This document shows, in pieces, positions 32,857 through 40,197 of a stretch of DNA of 64,000 bases. The notes beneath the pieces are model-generated. The model was not told where the DNA came from and did no database searches. It saw nothing but the letters and a program-made list of their open reading frames with translations. The first letter of the stretch is position 1, and every line of letters begins with the position of its first letter. The stretch comes from Clostridia bacterium (GTDB lineage: Bacteria > Bacillota > Clostridia > Christensenellales > Aristaeellaceae): the NCBI GenBank assembly GCA_017470945.1, contig JAFUXH010000157.1:1-64000 (forward strand). Direction: 5' to 3'. The position numbers were made by a program, and so were the translations under genes.

Positions 32857-33468
32857 TTAAGGATTGCAGTTTTGGCAGGGCACGTAGCCCATGTTGATCA
32901 CCTGCTGCCGGGTGCCGGTGAACACGCGCTTGTTTTTCTCCTTCATCTGGTTCACGCTGTGGCAGGATGGGTAATGGAATTTCTTGGTGTTGGTGTTCAG
33001 AATATAGGTATTGGCCGCGGGCTTCCGGGTGGGGGCTTTGGTGGCGGCGCGCTTGGTGGGCGCCTTGGTGGGCTTGGGCGTGACCTTCTTGGTGGCGGTG
33101 GCCACCGCCGCTTTGACGACCACCTTTCCCGGCGTGCGGATGCGCGATTTCGCGGGGGTGCTTGTAGGCGCCGCGGTGGTTTTTTTCGTAGGTTTTTTCG
33201 TAGGCTTTTTCGTCGGCGCCTGGGTGCGGGCCTTGGTGGGCGCTTTCGTGGGCTTCGGGGCAGCGGTGCTTTCCTCCTCGGCATCGCTGGCCAGCAGCCG
33301 GCTCAGCGTGCCCTGCTCCGTCCCGCCGGTCTGGATCAGGGCGCGGGCAGGCGCCGCCGTGGCCCGGACGACGGGGCTGCGCACGGCGGAATCCTTGGGT
33401 GAAGCGATGATATAGCCCAGCAGCGCGAAGGCAATCAGCGTGATCAAAACGGAATAAGCTTTTTTCAC
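32857..33468 (-). CDS. Secreted/anchored protein with Thr-Lys-Pro repeats and a C-terminal Cys-motif domain
   Basis: The product is 203 residues. There is an N-terminal hydrophobic segment (residues 5-22, likely uncleaved anchor), then a low-complexity stalk of PTKAPTK-type repeats (residues ~70-150). The last ~50 residues match the small Cys domain found at the C terminus of some secreted nucleases and lipoproteins: NTNTKKFHYPSCHSV and GYVPCQNCNP, four potential metal ligands including the His. There is no nuclease domain here. The GTG start follows GGGAGG. Binding of a metal or wall component is possible but unproven. Confidence 0.8.
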   Translation of the reverse strand: MKKAYSVLITLIAFALLGYIIASPKDSAVRSPVVRATAAPARALIQTGGTEQGTLSRLLASDAEEESTAAPKPTKAPTKARTQAPTKKPTKKPTKKTTAAPTSTPAKSRIRTPGKVVVKAAVATATKKVTPKPTKAPTKRAATKAPTRKPAANTYILNTNTKKFHYPSCHSVNQMKEKNKRVFTGTRQQVINMGYVPCQNCNP

Positions 33469-33574
33469 GGTTATACCTCCCTTATCAAAGAAAAACGGCG
33501 GGAGAACCTATCTATTTTTAGTATAAAAAAGTCAAGCCGGAAAAGAAATGGAGAAATTGGGATATTTTTACACA

Positions 33575-33605
33575 TGAAAAAACCGCTCGTTAAGGAGCGG
33601 TTTTT
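33575..33605 (-). terminator. Terminator of the mgtC-type genes
   Basis: On the minus strand, AAAAACCGCTC pairs with GAGCGGTTTTT around a 6 nt loop and runs into a further T run, 9 bases after the stop at 33615. It could also work on the plus strand. Confidence 0.85.
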
Positions 33606-33614
33606 CTTTATCGC

Positions 33615-34298
33615 TTACAGCCCCATGGCGGCGATGATGCCCGGCATCACCCGAACGTGGGATAGGATGCTTTCGCAGCTTTCGCCGCCCCGCAGGGAAA
33701 TTTCGGCGATATACTGGGCCTCGCTGCCCTCGTCCAGGGTATGGATCTTCAGGTTGGTGATGGCCATATGACTGTCTTTGCAGAAGCGCAGCACCCGGTC
33801 CAGGGACGTTTTTTCGTTGTACAGCACCTCCACCGTATAGGCGGGGTTGCGCTGGATGCGGGCCCCCAGGGTGGCGAACCAGGTTTCGGCCAGCAGTACC
33901 AGCACGGTGCCCGCTATGGCGATTTCATAGTACCCGCTGCCAACGGCCAGGCCGATGATACCGGTGGTCCACAGCCCGGCGGCGGTGGTGAGGCCCTTGA
34001 TGGTCAGCTTCTTGGTCACGATGATGGTGCCCGCGCCGATGAAGCCCAGGCCGGAAATGACCTGGCCGCTGATGCGGGAAACATCGGAGGGCAATTTCAA
34101 TTCCAGGAACAGATACAGCCCCGTCAGCGCCGCGGCGGCGGAGCCCATGCACACCAGGATGTGGGTGCGGAAGCCGGCGGGCCTGTTTTTAGCGGAACGC
34201 TCCAGGCCGATCACCGCGCCGCACAGACAGGCGATCAGCATTCGCAGCAGAACGGAAAAGAAATCCATCCCCCGCAGGCCGTTCAACAACGTCAGCAT
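33615..34298 (-). CDS. MgtC/SapB-family membrane protein (copy A)
   Basis: The product is 227 residues. Four to five N-terminal transmembrane helices hold the MgtC signature (LIACLCGAVIGLERSAKNRPAGFRTHILVCMGSA, here cut by cytoplasmic loops; ISGLGFIGAGTIIV). A C-terminal ACT-like cytoplasmic domain (about residues 145-227) follows. The family has been tied to magnesium limitation and to F-type ATPase control. It follows a second family member by 13 bases; the two are about one-third alike by eye and may form a heteromer. Confidence 0.9.
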   Translation of the reverse strand: MLTLLNGLRGMDFFSVLLRMLIACLCGAVIGLERSAKNRPAGFRTHILVCMGSAAAALTGLYLFLELKLPSDVSRISGQVISGLGFIGAGTIIVTKKLTIKGLTTAAGLWTTGIIGLAVGSGYYEIAIAGTVLVLLAETWFATLGARIQRNPAYTVEVLYNEKTSLDRVLRFCKDSHMAITNLKIHTLDEGSEAQYIAEISLRGGESCESILSHVRVMPGIIAAMGL

Positions 34299-34311
34299 CT
34301 CTTTTCCTCCT

Positions 34312-35028
34312 TTACGCGATCAGTTCCTGCACGGAGTGCACGCAGTTCAGCTCCGCCAGGGAGGACAGCATGCCGGAATGGGAATGATTTTCCCGGCTCA
34401 GCTTCAGGATGAAGGTGGCGGAGGGATACTTATCGTTTTTCTGCTCCGTGCGCTCGATATCGATATCGAAAATCTGCACCTGCTGATCCTGCAGCATTTT
34501 GGTGATGGTGGCGATATCCTCCACCGTGTTGAATTCCACGTGCAGGGTGATGTTGCGCAGCCTGCGCTTGAAGGCCCCCTCCAGGGGAGACATGACGTTC
34601 AATACCAGCACGATCAGGATCAGCGCGATGATCACCACTTCGTAAAAACCCGCGCCGGCGGCGATGCCCATGCACACCGTGGCGAACAGGCCGGTGGCGG
34701 TGGTGAGCCCCTTCACCTGCTGGTGGGCCCCCTTGATGATGATGCCCGCGCCCAAAAAGCCGATGCCGGTGATGGCCTGGCCTACCATGCGGGAAACGTC
34801 GAATTTATCGCCCACGGCCGCCACGGTGTCCCCCCACAGGGTGTGCAGCGCCTGATATTCATATAGGGCCAGCAGCACGCTCATGGCCGCGCCAATGCTG
34901 ATCAGCATATAGGTGCGCAGGCCCGCGTCCCGCTCCTTCTTGGAGCGGCCGTAGCCCACCGCGCCGCCTGCCAGCATGGCCAGCGTCAGGCGCAGGATGG
35001 CGGTGATAAAGCTGAAATCTTCTGGCAT
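34312..35028 (-). CDS. MgtC/SapB-family membrane protein (copy B)
   Basis: The product is 238 residues with the same layout as its neighbour: helices with AMLAGGAVGYGRSKKERDAGLRTYML and GIGFLGAGIIIKG, then a soluble C-terminal ACT-like domain from ~residue 150. The ATG at 35028 has GAGGAGG upstream; the longer frame to 35196 runs through the promoter and larC terminator and is rejected. Confidence 0.9.
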   Translation of the reverse strand: MPEDFSFITAILRLTLAMLAGGAVGYGRSKKERDAGLRTYMLISIGAAMSVLLALYEYQALHTLWGDTVAAVGDKFDVSRMVGQAITGIGFLGAGIIIKGAHQQVKGLTTATGLFATVCMGIAAGAGFYEVVIIALILIVLVLNVMSPLEGAFKRRLRNITLHVEFNTVEDIATITKMLQDQQVQIFDIDIERTEQKNDKYPSATFILKLSRENHSHSGMLSSLAELNCVHSVQELIA

Positions 35029-35068
35029 ACTTGCCTCCTCGCTTGCGTAAAAAAGGCCGATCACATCT

Positions 35069-35097
35069 ACTATACCAGATATTTGTCGATCCGACAA
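35069..35097 (-). promoter_or_regulatory. Promoter of the mgtC-type pair
   Basis: On the minus strand, TTGTCG (35097-35092) and TATAGT (35074-35069) are 17 bp apart. TTGTCG-GAT-CGACAA is itself a palindrome overlapping the -35 element and could be an operator. The 40 base leader is too short for an M-box. Confidence 0.65.
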
Positions 35098-35123
35098 GGG
35101 CTGAAAACAGAAAAAATGACGGT

Positions 35124-35153
35124 AAAAAAGACGGCGCTGAAAAATGCGCCGTC
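35124..35153 (-). terminator. Terminator of larC
   Basis: On the minus strand, GACGGCGC pairs with GCGCCGTC around an 8 nt loop, followed by six T residues, 59 bases after the larC stop. Confidence 0.85.
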
Positions 35154-35211
35154 CATGGGGATACCGACATAGGGTTTTGAAGAAATAACTTTGCAAGGCT
35201 CCGCTTTTTCG

Positions 35212-36555
35212 TCATACCTGCGCTTGCCGCTTCGCTTCATCCAGGGGAATGCCCTGATCCCGGGCGATGCGGGCCAGGTCGTCATATTCGGCTTTGGATT
35301 TGGTAAAGCCGGGGCCCTTCGCCACCTTCACCCGCACCGGGCCGCAGGGGGTATCGACGGTTTCGACGGTCCGGGGCAGGGTATAGCGCGCGCAGGCGAC
35401 CCTGCGCACCCCCAGGGTGGTGGTGTGGCGCAGGATCAGGGCGGCCAGGGCATCGGCGTCCTGGGGCAGGCAAACGCAGCACAGCATCACCCCCGGGCGG
35501 GATTTTTTCATCCCGATGGATACAGTGTACACGTCCCGCGCGCCGGCGAGGAACAATTGCTCCATGGCAAAGCCCACGGCTTCCCCGGTCATATCATCCA
35601 GGTTGCATTCCAATTGGACGATTTCTTCCATTTCCCCGGCGCGCCGGCCCAGGAACGCCCGCACGCAGTTGGCCCGCTCAAAATCCTTTTTCCCCATGCC
35701 ATAGCCGATCTTTTCGGTGGCCATCAGGGGCCGATCCCCAAAGCGGGTGGCAAAGTGCTTCAGCAGCGCCGCGCCGGTGGGCGTGCATAATTCGCCCTGC
35801 ACCGCGCCGCCATAGGTGGGCACGCCCTCCAGGATCGCCGCGGTGGCGGGGGCGGGCACCGGCAGGATGCCATGCATGCAGCGCACGAAACCGCTGCCCA
35901 CGTGTACGGGGGATACGACGATCTCATCCGCCCCGATCCGGTGCATCAGCCAGCATACGCCCACCACATCGGCCACGGCGTCCATGGTGCCTACCTCATG
36001 GTAGTGGATTTCGCTGATGGGGCGGCCGTGCGCCCGGCTTTCCGCCTGGGCGATGAGGGCGTACACCGCCTTGGCGTCCCGCTTGACCGCCTCCGGCACG
36101 GCCAGGCCGTCGATGATGCCGTCGATATCCGCGGGGGAGGCGTGATGATGGTGTTCGTGGGGATGGCTGTGATCATGGTCGTGCGCATGCTCATGATCAT
36201 GGTCATGCTCGTGATCGTGCGTATGTTCGTGTTCGTGGTCATGATGATGGCTGTGATCATGCGCATGTTCATGTTCATGGTCATGATGATGGTCGTGCTC
36301 ATGATCATGGTGATGGGCGGGGTCGTGATCGGGCGCGTCGATGGATTCCTCTTCCTCGCCGTGCACGGTCACCCGCATATGGGTGCCGGTGATGCCGCAC
36401 TTGACTGCGGGCTCGGCCGACAGGGCCACGCCGGGCAGGTTCAGGCCGTTCATCTGATCCAAAAAAGTTTGCTGGTCCGGGATCAATTCCAGCAGGGCGG
36501 CCATCAGCATATCGCCGGCGGCGCCCATGCCGCATTCCAGATAAAGGGTTTTCAT
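35212..36555 (-). CDS. larC: LarC, nickel-pincer cofactor nickel insertase, with a large His-rich insert
   Basis: The product is 447 residues. MKTLYLECGMGAAGDMLMAALLEL is the LarC N terminus; ISEIHYHEVGTMDAVADVVG and VPAPATAAILEGVPTYGG are conserved; ANCVRAFLG to LECNLDDMTGEA starts the C-terminal (LarC2) half. In Lactobacillus the two halves are joined by a programmed frameshift, but here the frame is continuous. Residues ~76-138 contain about 35 His, alternating with Asp and Glu, probably a nickel store. LarC inserts Ni into the P2TMN cofactor of lactate racemase-type enzymes. larA, larB and larE are not in the window. Confidence 0.95.
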   Translation of the reverse strand: MKTLYLECGMGAAGDMLMAALLELIPDQQTFLDQMNGLNLPGVALSAEPAVKCGITGTHMRVTVHGEEEESIDAPDHDPAHHHDHEHDHHHDHEHEHAHDHSHHHDHEHEHTHDHEHDHDHEHAHDHDHSHPHEHHHHASPADIDGIIDGLAVPEAVKRDAKAVYALIAQAESRAHGRPISEIHYHEVGTMDAVADVVGVCWLMHRIGADEIVVSPVHVGSGFVRCMHGILPVPAPATAAILEGVPTYGGAVQGELCTPTGAALLKHFATRFGDRPLMATEKIGYGMGKKDFERANCVRAFLGRRAGEMEEIVQLECNLDDMTGEAVGFAMEQLFLAGARDVYTVSIGMKKSRPGVMLCCVCLPQDADALAALILRHTTTLGVRRVACARYTLPRTVETVDTPCGPVRVKVAKGPGFTKSKAEYDDLARIARDQGIPLDEAKRQAQV

Positions 36556-36592
36556 GCTGCTTTTCTCCTTGATAATAGTTTGATTGGTTCAA

Positions 36593-36621
36593 ATTATAGC
36601 ATCGAAGGGACGGTTTGTACA
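36593..36621 (-). promoter_or_regulatory. Probable promoter of larC
   Basis: On the minus strand, TGTACA (36621-36616) and a consensus TATAAT (36598-36593) are 17 bp apart; the larC ATG lies ~40 bases downstream. Confidence 0.6.
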
Positions 36622-36695
36622 GGGAAAAATTGTCAGAATCGAAAAGGCCGAGCAGGAAGAAATTATATATGAATTGTTTTTTTATTCATTTTCCC

Positions 36696-36724
36696 TTGAT
36701 TTTTTGCGCTTCTGGCGCTATAAT
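36696..36724 (+). promoter_or_regulatory. Promoter of the T-box-controlled transporter
   Basis: TTGATT (36696-36701) and TATAAT (36719-36724) with a 17 bp spacer, immediately before the T-box leader. Confidence 0.8.
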
Positions 36725-36730
36725 GCAGCC

Positions 36731-37007
36731 AATCGAAAGGCAGTCACTGGGAAACGTGCTGTGACAACGCCCCTCGCAGAGAGCCCCCGACGCTGGAAAC
36801 GGGGCAGGGTGCGGCGCAGGAATTCCTCCCGGCAGCTGCGGCCTGAAGGGCGCATGGCGCCTGCGTAGGGTTCGCCGGTATCCCGCCGTTATCGGGAAGG
36901 GCAATGATGGTTGCCCGGCGAGGCTTCGGGTTCCGAAGCAAATTGAGGTGGTACCGTGGATGCGCGTTCATCCGCCCTCTGTTGAAAGCAGGGGGCGGTT
37001 TTTCTTT
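36731..37007 (+). promoter_or_regulatory. T-box leader (probable Phe specifier) with terminator
   Basis: A distal Stem I module is visible (GCAGAGAGCC at 36776, GCTGGAAAC loop). The T-box sequence AGGTGGTACCGTGG is at 36946-36959. The terminator is CCGCCCTCTG/CAGGGGGCGG (36972-36998) followed by T5CT4. By comparison with other leaders (GGAA before the specifier), the best specifier is TTC (36823-36825, Phe). ATT in the overlapping register is a weaker option. It should sense uncharged tRNA and control the ABC transporter that starts at 37067. This accounts for most of the 510 base gap after larC. Confidence 0.85.
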
Positions 37008-37066
37008 TCGCTTCATGCCGGGAAGCCCGGTTATGAATATCATTTTTTATCAGGAGGGAACCATTG

Positions 37067-38041
37067 ATGAAGAGAATTGCTGCTATGATCCTGGCGCTGG
37101 CGCTTTGCCTGACCTGCGTATCCGCCGTGGCGGAGGATAAGCCCATCATCGGGATTATCCAGATGATGGAACACGTGGCCCTGAGCGCCGCCCGGGAGGG
37201 CTTTATCGACGCGCTGAAGGCCAACGGCTATGAGGACGGCGTGAACGTGACCATCGATTACCAGAACGGCCAGGGCGAACAATCCAACCTGGCCACCATC
37301 GCCGATCGCTTCGTGGGCGAAAAAGTTGCCCTGGTGCTGGCGATCGCCACCCCCGCCGCCGTGCAGATGGCCAGCAAGACCGAAACCATCCCGATCCTGG
37401 GCACCGCCATCACCGACTATGTGGATGAAAACGTGCGCCTGGCCGAAAGCAACGAGCGTCCCGGCTACAACATTTCCGGCACCTCGGATATGAACCCCAT
37501 CGCCGATCAGATCGCCCTGCTGAAGGAACTGGTGCCCGACGCCAAGACCGTGGGCGTATTGTATACCTCCTCGGAATCCAACTCCGTTCTGCAGGCCAAG
37601 ATCGCCAAGGAAGCCGTGGAAAGCCTGGGCATGGCGTATGTGGAAGTGACCGTGACCAACACCAACGACGTGCAGCAGGCCACCCAGCGCATCGTGGGCC
37701 AGTGCGACGCCATCTACATCCCCACCGATAACGTGTTCGCCTCCTCCATGGACATCGTGTTCGGCGTGACCACTGAAAGCAAGACCCCCGTCATCTGCGG
37801 CGAAGAAGGCATGGCTGCCAGCGGCGGCCTGGCCACCCTGGGCATCAGTTACTACGATCTGGGCTACCAGACCGGCATCATGGCCCTCGACGTGCTGCAG
37901 GGCGCCAACATCGCCGAAATGCCCATCCAGTTCGCCACCGGCTTTGAATATTATTTCAACAAAACCGTGGCCGACGAAATCGGCTTTGAGATCCCCGAAA
38001 AGTACCAGGCGTATGCCGTGGAAATGACCGCGGTCAAGTAA
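37067..38041 (+). CDS. TrpX-type ABC transporter substrate-binding protein
   Basis: The product is 324 residues. The signal peptide (MKRIAAMILALALCLTC) ends near VSAVA/EDKP. The mature protein matches the COG2984 family (IIGIIQMMEHVALSAAREGF, LVLAIATPAAVQMAS, SDMNPIADQIALLKELVPDAKTVGVLYTSSE, IYIPTDNVFASSMD). Orthologues called TrpX are predicted tryptophan binders, often under T-box control. Here the leader suggests Phe or another aromatic residue. No typical lipobox is seen although two cysteines lie in the signal peptide. Confidence 0.9.
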   Translation: MKRIAAMILALALCLTCVSAVAEDKPIIGIIQMMEHVALSAAREGFIDALKANGYEDGVNVTIDYQNGQGEQSNLATIADRFVGEKVALVLAIATPAAVQMASKTETIPILGTAITDYVDENVRLAESNERPGYNISGTSDMNPIADQIALLKELVPDAKTVGVLYTSSESNSVLQAKIAKEAVESLGMAYVEVTVTNTNDVQQATQRIVGQCDAIYIPTDNVFASSMDIVFGVTTESKTPVICGEEGMAASGGLATLGISYYDLGYQTGIMALDVLQGANIAEMPIQFATGFEYYFNKTVADEIGFEIPEKYQAYAVEMTAVK

Positions 38042-38146
38042 CGGGCGGACCGGAACCGCCATCGCTCCCGGGGGAGGCGCCGCCTTTCCCGGGGGCCTTT
38101 GCGGCGGCCGACGCATTGTATCGAAACGAATGAGGATGGTTTCATC

Positions 38147-39043
38147 ATGACGCAAATTCTGCTGGGCGCGATTTCCCTGGGCCTGCTGTGGTCCATCATG
38201 ACGGTAGGGGTATATATCACCTATCGGCTGCTGGATATTGCCGATTTGACGGTGGAAGGCACCCTGGCCATGGGCGCGGCCATCGCCTGCACCCTGATCC
38301 GGAAGGGGATGGACCCCTACCTGGCCTCCCTCTGCGCGCTGCTGGGCGGCTGCGCGGCGGGGCTGTGCACGGGATTGCTGCACACCAAGCTGAAAATCCC
38401 CGCCCTTCTGTCGGGCATCCTGACCATGATCGCCCTGTATTCCGTCAACCTGAAAATCATGGGCGCGCCCAACGTGTCCATCCTGCGGATGAATACGGTG
38501 TTCCGCCCGCTGATCCGGCTGGGGCTGAGCAGCAACGTAGCGGTGATCATCATGGGCCTGATCTGCGCCATGCTGCTGATCACCATCTTGTACTGGTTCT
38601 TCGGCACCGAATTGGGCAGCGCCATCCGCGCCACCGGCAACAACCAGCGCATGGTGCGGGCCCAGGGCGTGAATACCGATACCATGAAGATCCTGGGCCT
38701 GGTGATCAGCAACGGCTTGGTGGGCCTGTCCGGCGCGTTCATTGCCCAGAGCCAGAATTTCGCCGACGTGCAGATGGGCACGGGCAGCATCGTGATCGGC
38801 CTGGCATCGCTGATCATCGGCGAAGTGCTGTTCGGCGGGCGGCATTTTTACAGGCGCTTGGTGGCGCTGATCCTGGGCGCGGTGACCTACCGCCTGATCA
38901 TCGCCCTGGTGCTGGAAATGGGCATGGACCCCAACGATTTGAAGCTGTTCACCGCCATCACGGTGGCCCTGGCGCTGTGGCTGCCCCAAGGGCGTCAATT
39001 GCTGCAAACGATCAAAAAATCCACGGGAAAGGAGGGGGCCTGA
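38147..39043 (+). CDS. TrpY-type ABC transporter permease
   Basis: The product is 298 residues with about eight to nine hydrophobic helices and a BPD_transp_2 (LivH-like) fold, as in COG4120. GVYITYRLLDIADLTVEGT near the N terminus and GSAIRATGNNQRMVRAQGV in the cytoplasmic loop are characteristic. It follows the binding protein by 105 bases, with no clear terminator, and is one base from the ATPase gene. Confidence 0.92.
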   Translation: MTQILLGAISLGLLWSIMTVGVYITYRLLDIADLTVEGTLAMGAAIACTLIRKGMDPYLASLCALLGGCAAGLCTGLLHTKLKIPALLSGILTMIALYSVNLKIMGAPNVSILRMNTVFRPLIRLGLSSNVAVIIMGLICAMLLITILYWFFGTELGSAIRATGNNQRMVRAQGVNTDTMKILGLVISNGLVGLSGAFIAQSQNFADVQMGTGSIVIGLASLIIGEVLFGGRHFYRRLVALILGAVTYRLIIALVLEMGMDPNDLKLFTAITVALALWLPQGRQLLQTIKKSTGKEGA

Positions 39044-39044
39044 C

Positions 39045-39839
39045 ATGCTGCAGATCCAGAATCTGACCAAGGTTTTCAACGCCGGCACGGTCAATGAGAA
39101 AACGGCCCTCTCGAAGGTGAGCCTGCGCCTGGCGCCGGGGGATTTCGTTACCGTCATCGGCGGCAACGGCGCGGGCAAATCCACCCTGCTCAACAGCGTG
39201 GCGGGGGTATTCCCCGTGGATGGGGGAAGCATCCTGCTGGATGGAAACGATGTGACGCGCCTGTCGGAGCACAGACGGGCCCGGTATCTGGGCCGGGTGT
39301 TCCAGGATCCCATGATGGGCACGGCGGCGGATATGAACATCGAGGAGAACCTGGCCCTGGCCTACCGCCGGGGCAAACGGCGCACCCTGCGCTGGGGCGT
39401 TTCCGGGGCGGAGCGCGCCCGCTACAAGGATTTGCTGAAGGAATTGGATTTGGGCCTGGAAAACCGGCTGAGCGACAAGGTGGGTCTATTGTCCGGCGGC
39501 CAGCGCCAGGCGCTGACGCTGCTGATGGCCACCCTGCAGGCCCCCCGCCTGCTGCTGCTGGATGAGCACACCGCCGCCCTGGACCCCAAAACGGGGGCGA
39601 AGGTGCTGGCGCTGACCCAAAAGCTGGTGGAGGAAAACCACCTGACCACCTTGATGGTGACCCACAATATGCACGACGCCATCCGCCTGGGCAATCGGCT
39701 GATCATGATGAACGAGGGCCAGATTGCCCTGGAGATTTCCGGTGAACAGAAGAAGGGGCTGCACAAGGCCGATCTGATCGCCCTGTTTGAAAAATCCAGC
39801 GGCGGGGAATTGGACAGCGACCGGCTGCTGCTGTCATGA
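39045..39839 (+). CDS. TrpZ-type ABC transporter ATP-binding protein
   Basis: The product is 264 residues. The Walker A is GGNGAGKST, the Q-loop RVFQDPMMGTA, the signature LSGGQRQALTLLMA and the Walker B LLLLDEHTAALDPK, where His replaces the usual Pro as in COG1101. It completes an importer with the two preceding genes and ends just before the trp promoter. Confidence 0.93.
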   Translation: MLQIQNLTKVFNAGTVNEKTALSKVSLRLAPGDFVTVIGGNGAGKSTLLNSVAGVFPVDGGSILLDGNDVTRLSEHRRARYLGRVFQDPMMGTAADMNIEENLALAYRRGKRRTLRWGVSGAERARYKDLLKELDLGLENRLSDKVGLLSGGQRQALTLLMATLQAPRLLLLDEHTAALDPKTGAKVLALTQKLVEENHLTTLMVTHNMHDAIRLGNRLIMMNEGQIALEISGEQKKGLHKADLIALFEKSSGGELDSDRLLLS

Positions 39840-39861
39840 TTGTTTTTTTCCTGTTTCTTGC

Positions 39862-39890
39862 TTGACAGGAAGATTATGGAATGGTATAGT
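39862..39890 (+). promoter_or_regulatory. Promoter of the trp operon
   Basis: A consensus TTGACA (39862-39867) and TATAGT (39885-39890) with a 17 bp spacer, directly before the Trp T-box leader. Confidence 0.85.
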
Positions 39891-39897
39891 ACAGATA

Positions 39898-40170
39898 ATC
39901 ACATAGAAACCGTTGAAGCGGAGATAAAGGTGTCGATGCCCCCACAGAGAGCCCGGGGTGCTGAAAGCCGGGCGGGAAACACGGCATCAAATGGACCGCG
40001 GAGGGCGCAGTCAAAGGCTGCAAGGCCGAGTATTCTGCGACGTGGGGGCATACGTCAGTTGCCGGGGGTATGATCGTACCCCGCAAAGGGCACGGCCTGG
40101 CCGTGAAGCAGGGTGGCACCGCGAATGAACCATTCGTCCCTGACAGAGCAAGATTCTGTCAGGGTTTTTT
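39898..40170 (+). promoter_or_regulatory. T-box leader with Trp specifier controlling trpEGDCFBA
   Basis: The distal Stem I module is CACAGAGAGCC...GCTGAAAG. The specifier loop reads ATCAAA-TGG-ACC with the Trp codon at 39992-39994. The T-box sequence AGGGTGGCACCGCG (40110-40123) is a consensus match. The terminator CCCTGACAGA/TCTGTCAGGG with T6 is at 40138-40170. Uncharged tRNA-Trp should stabilise the antiterminator. It fills the 360 base gap before trpE. Confidence 0.95.
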
Positions 40171-40197
40171 GTATCCCTGACGGGCAAGGAGGCTGCT

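Noticed and set aside
32997..33284. Arg/Pro-rich reverse-frame protein within the PTK-repeat gene
   Set aside because: It is a shadow of the Thr-Lys-Pro repeat; the chosen frame has a signal anchor and a conserved Cys domain.
36142..36327. Tandem GTG-ATC-ATG-like repeats that look like a repeat array
   Set aside because: They encode the His/Asp/Glu tract of LarC in frame; there are no spacers or palindromic repeats as in CRISPR.
35212..36555. Programmed frameshift expected in larC
   Set aside because: The N- and C-terminal halves are in one continuous frame, so no frameshift is needed.
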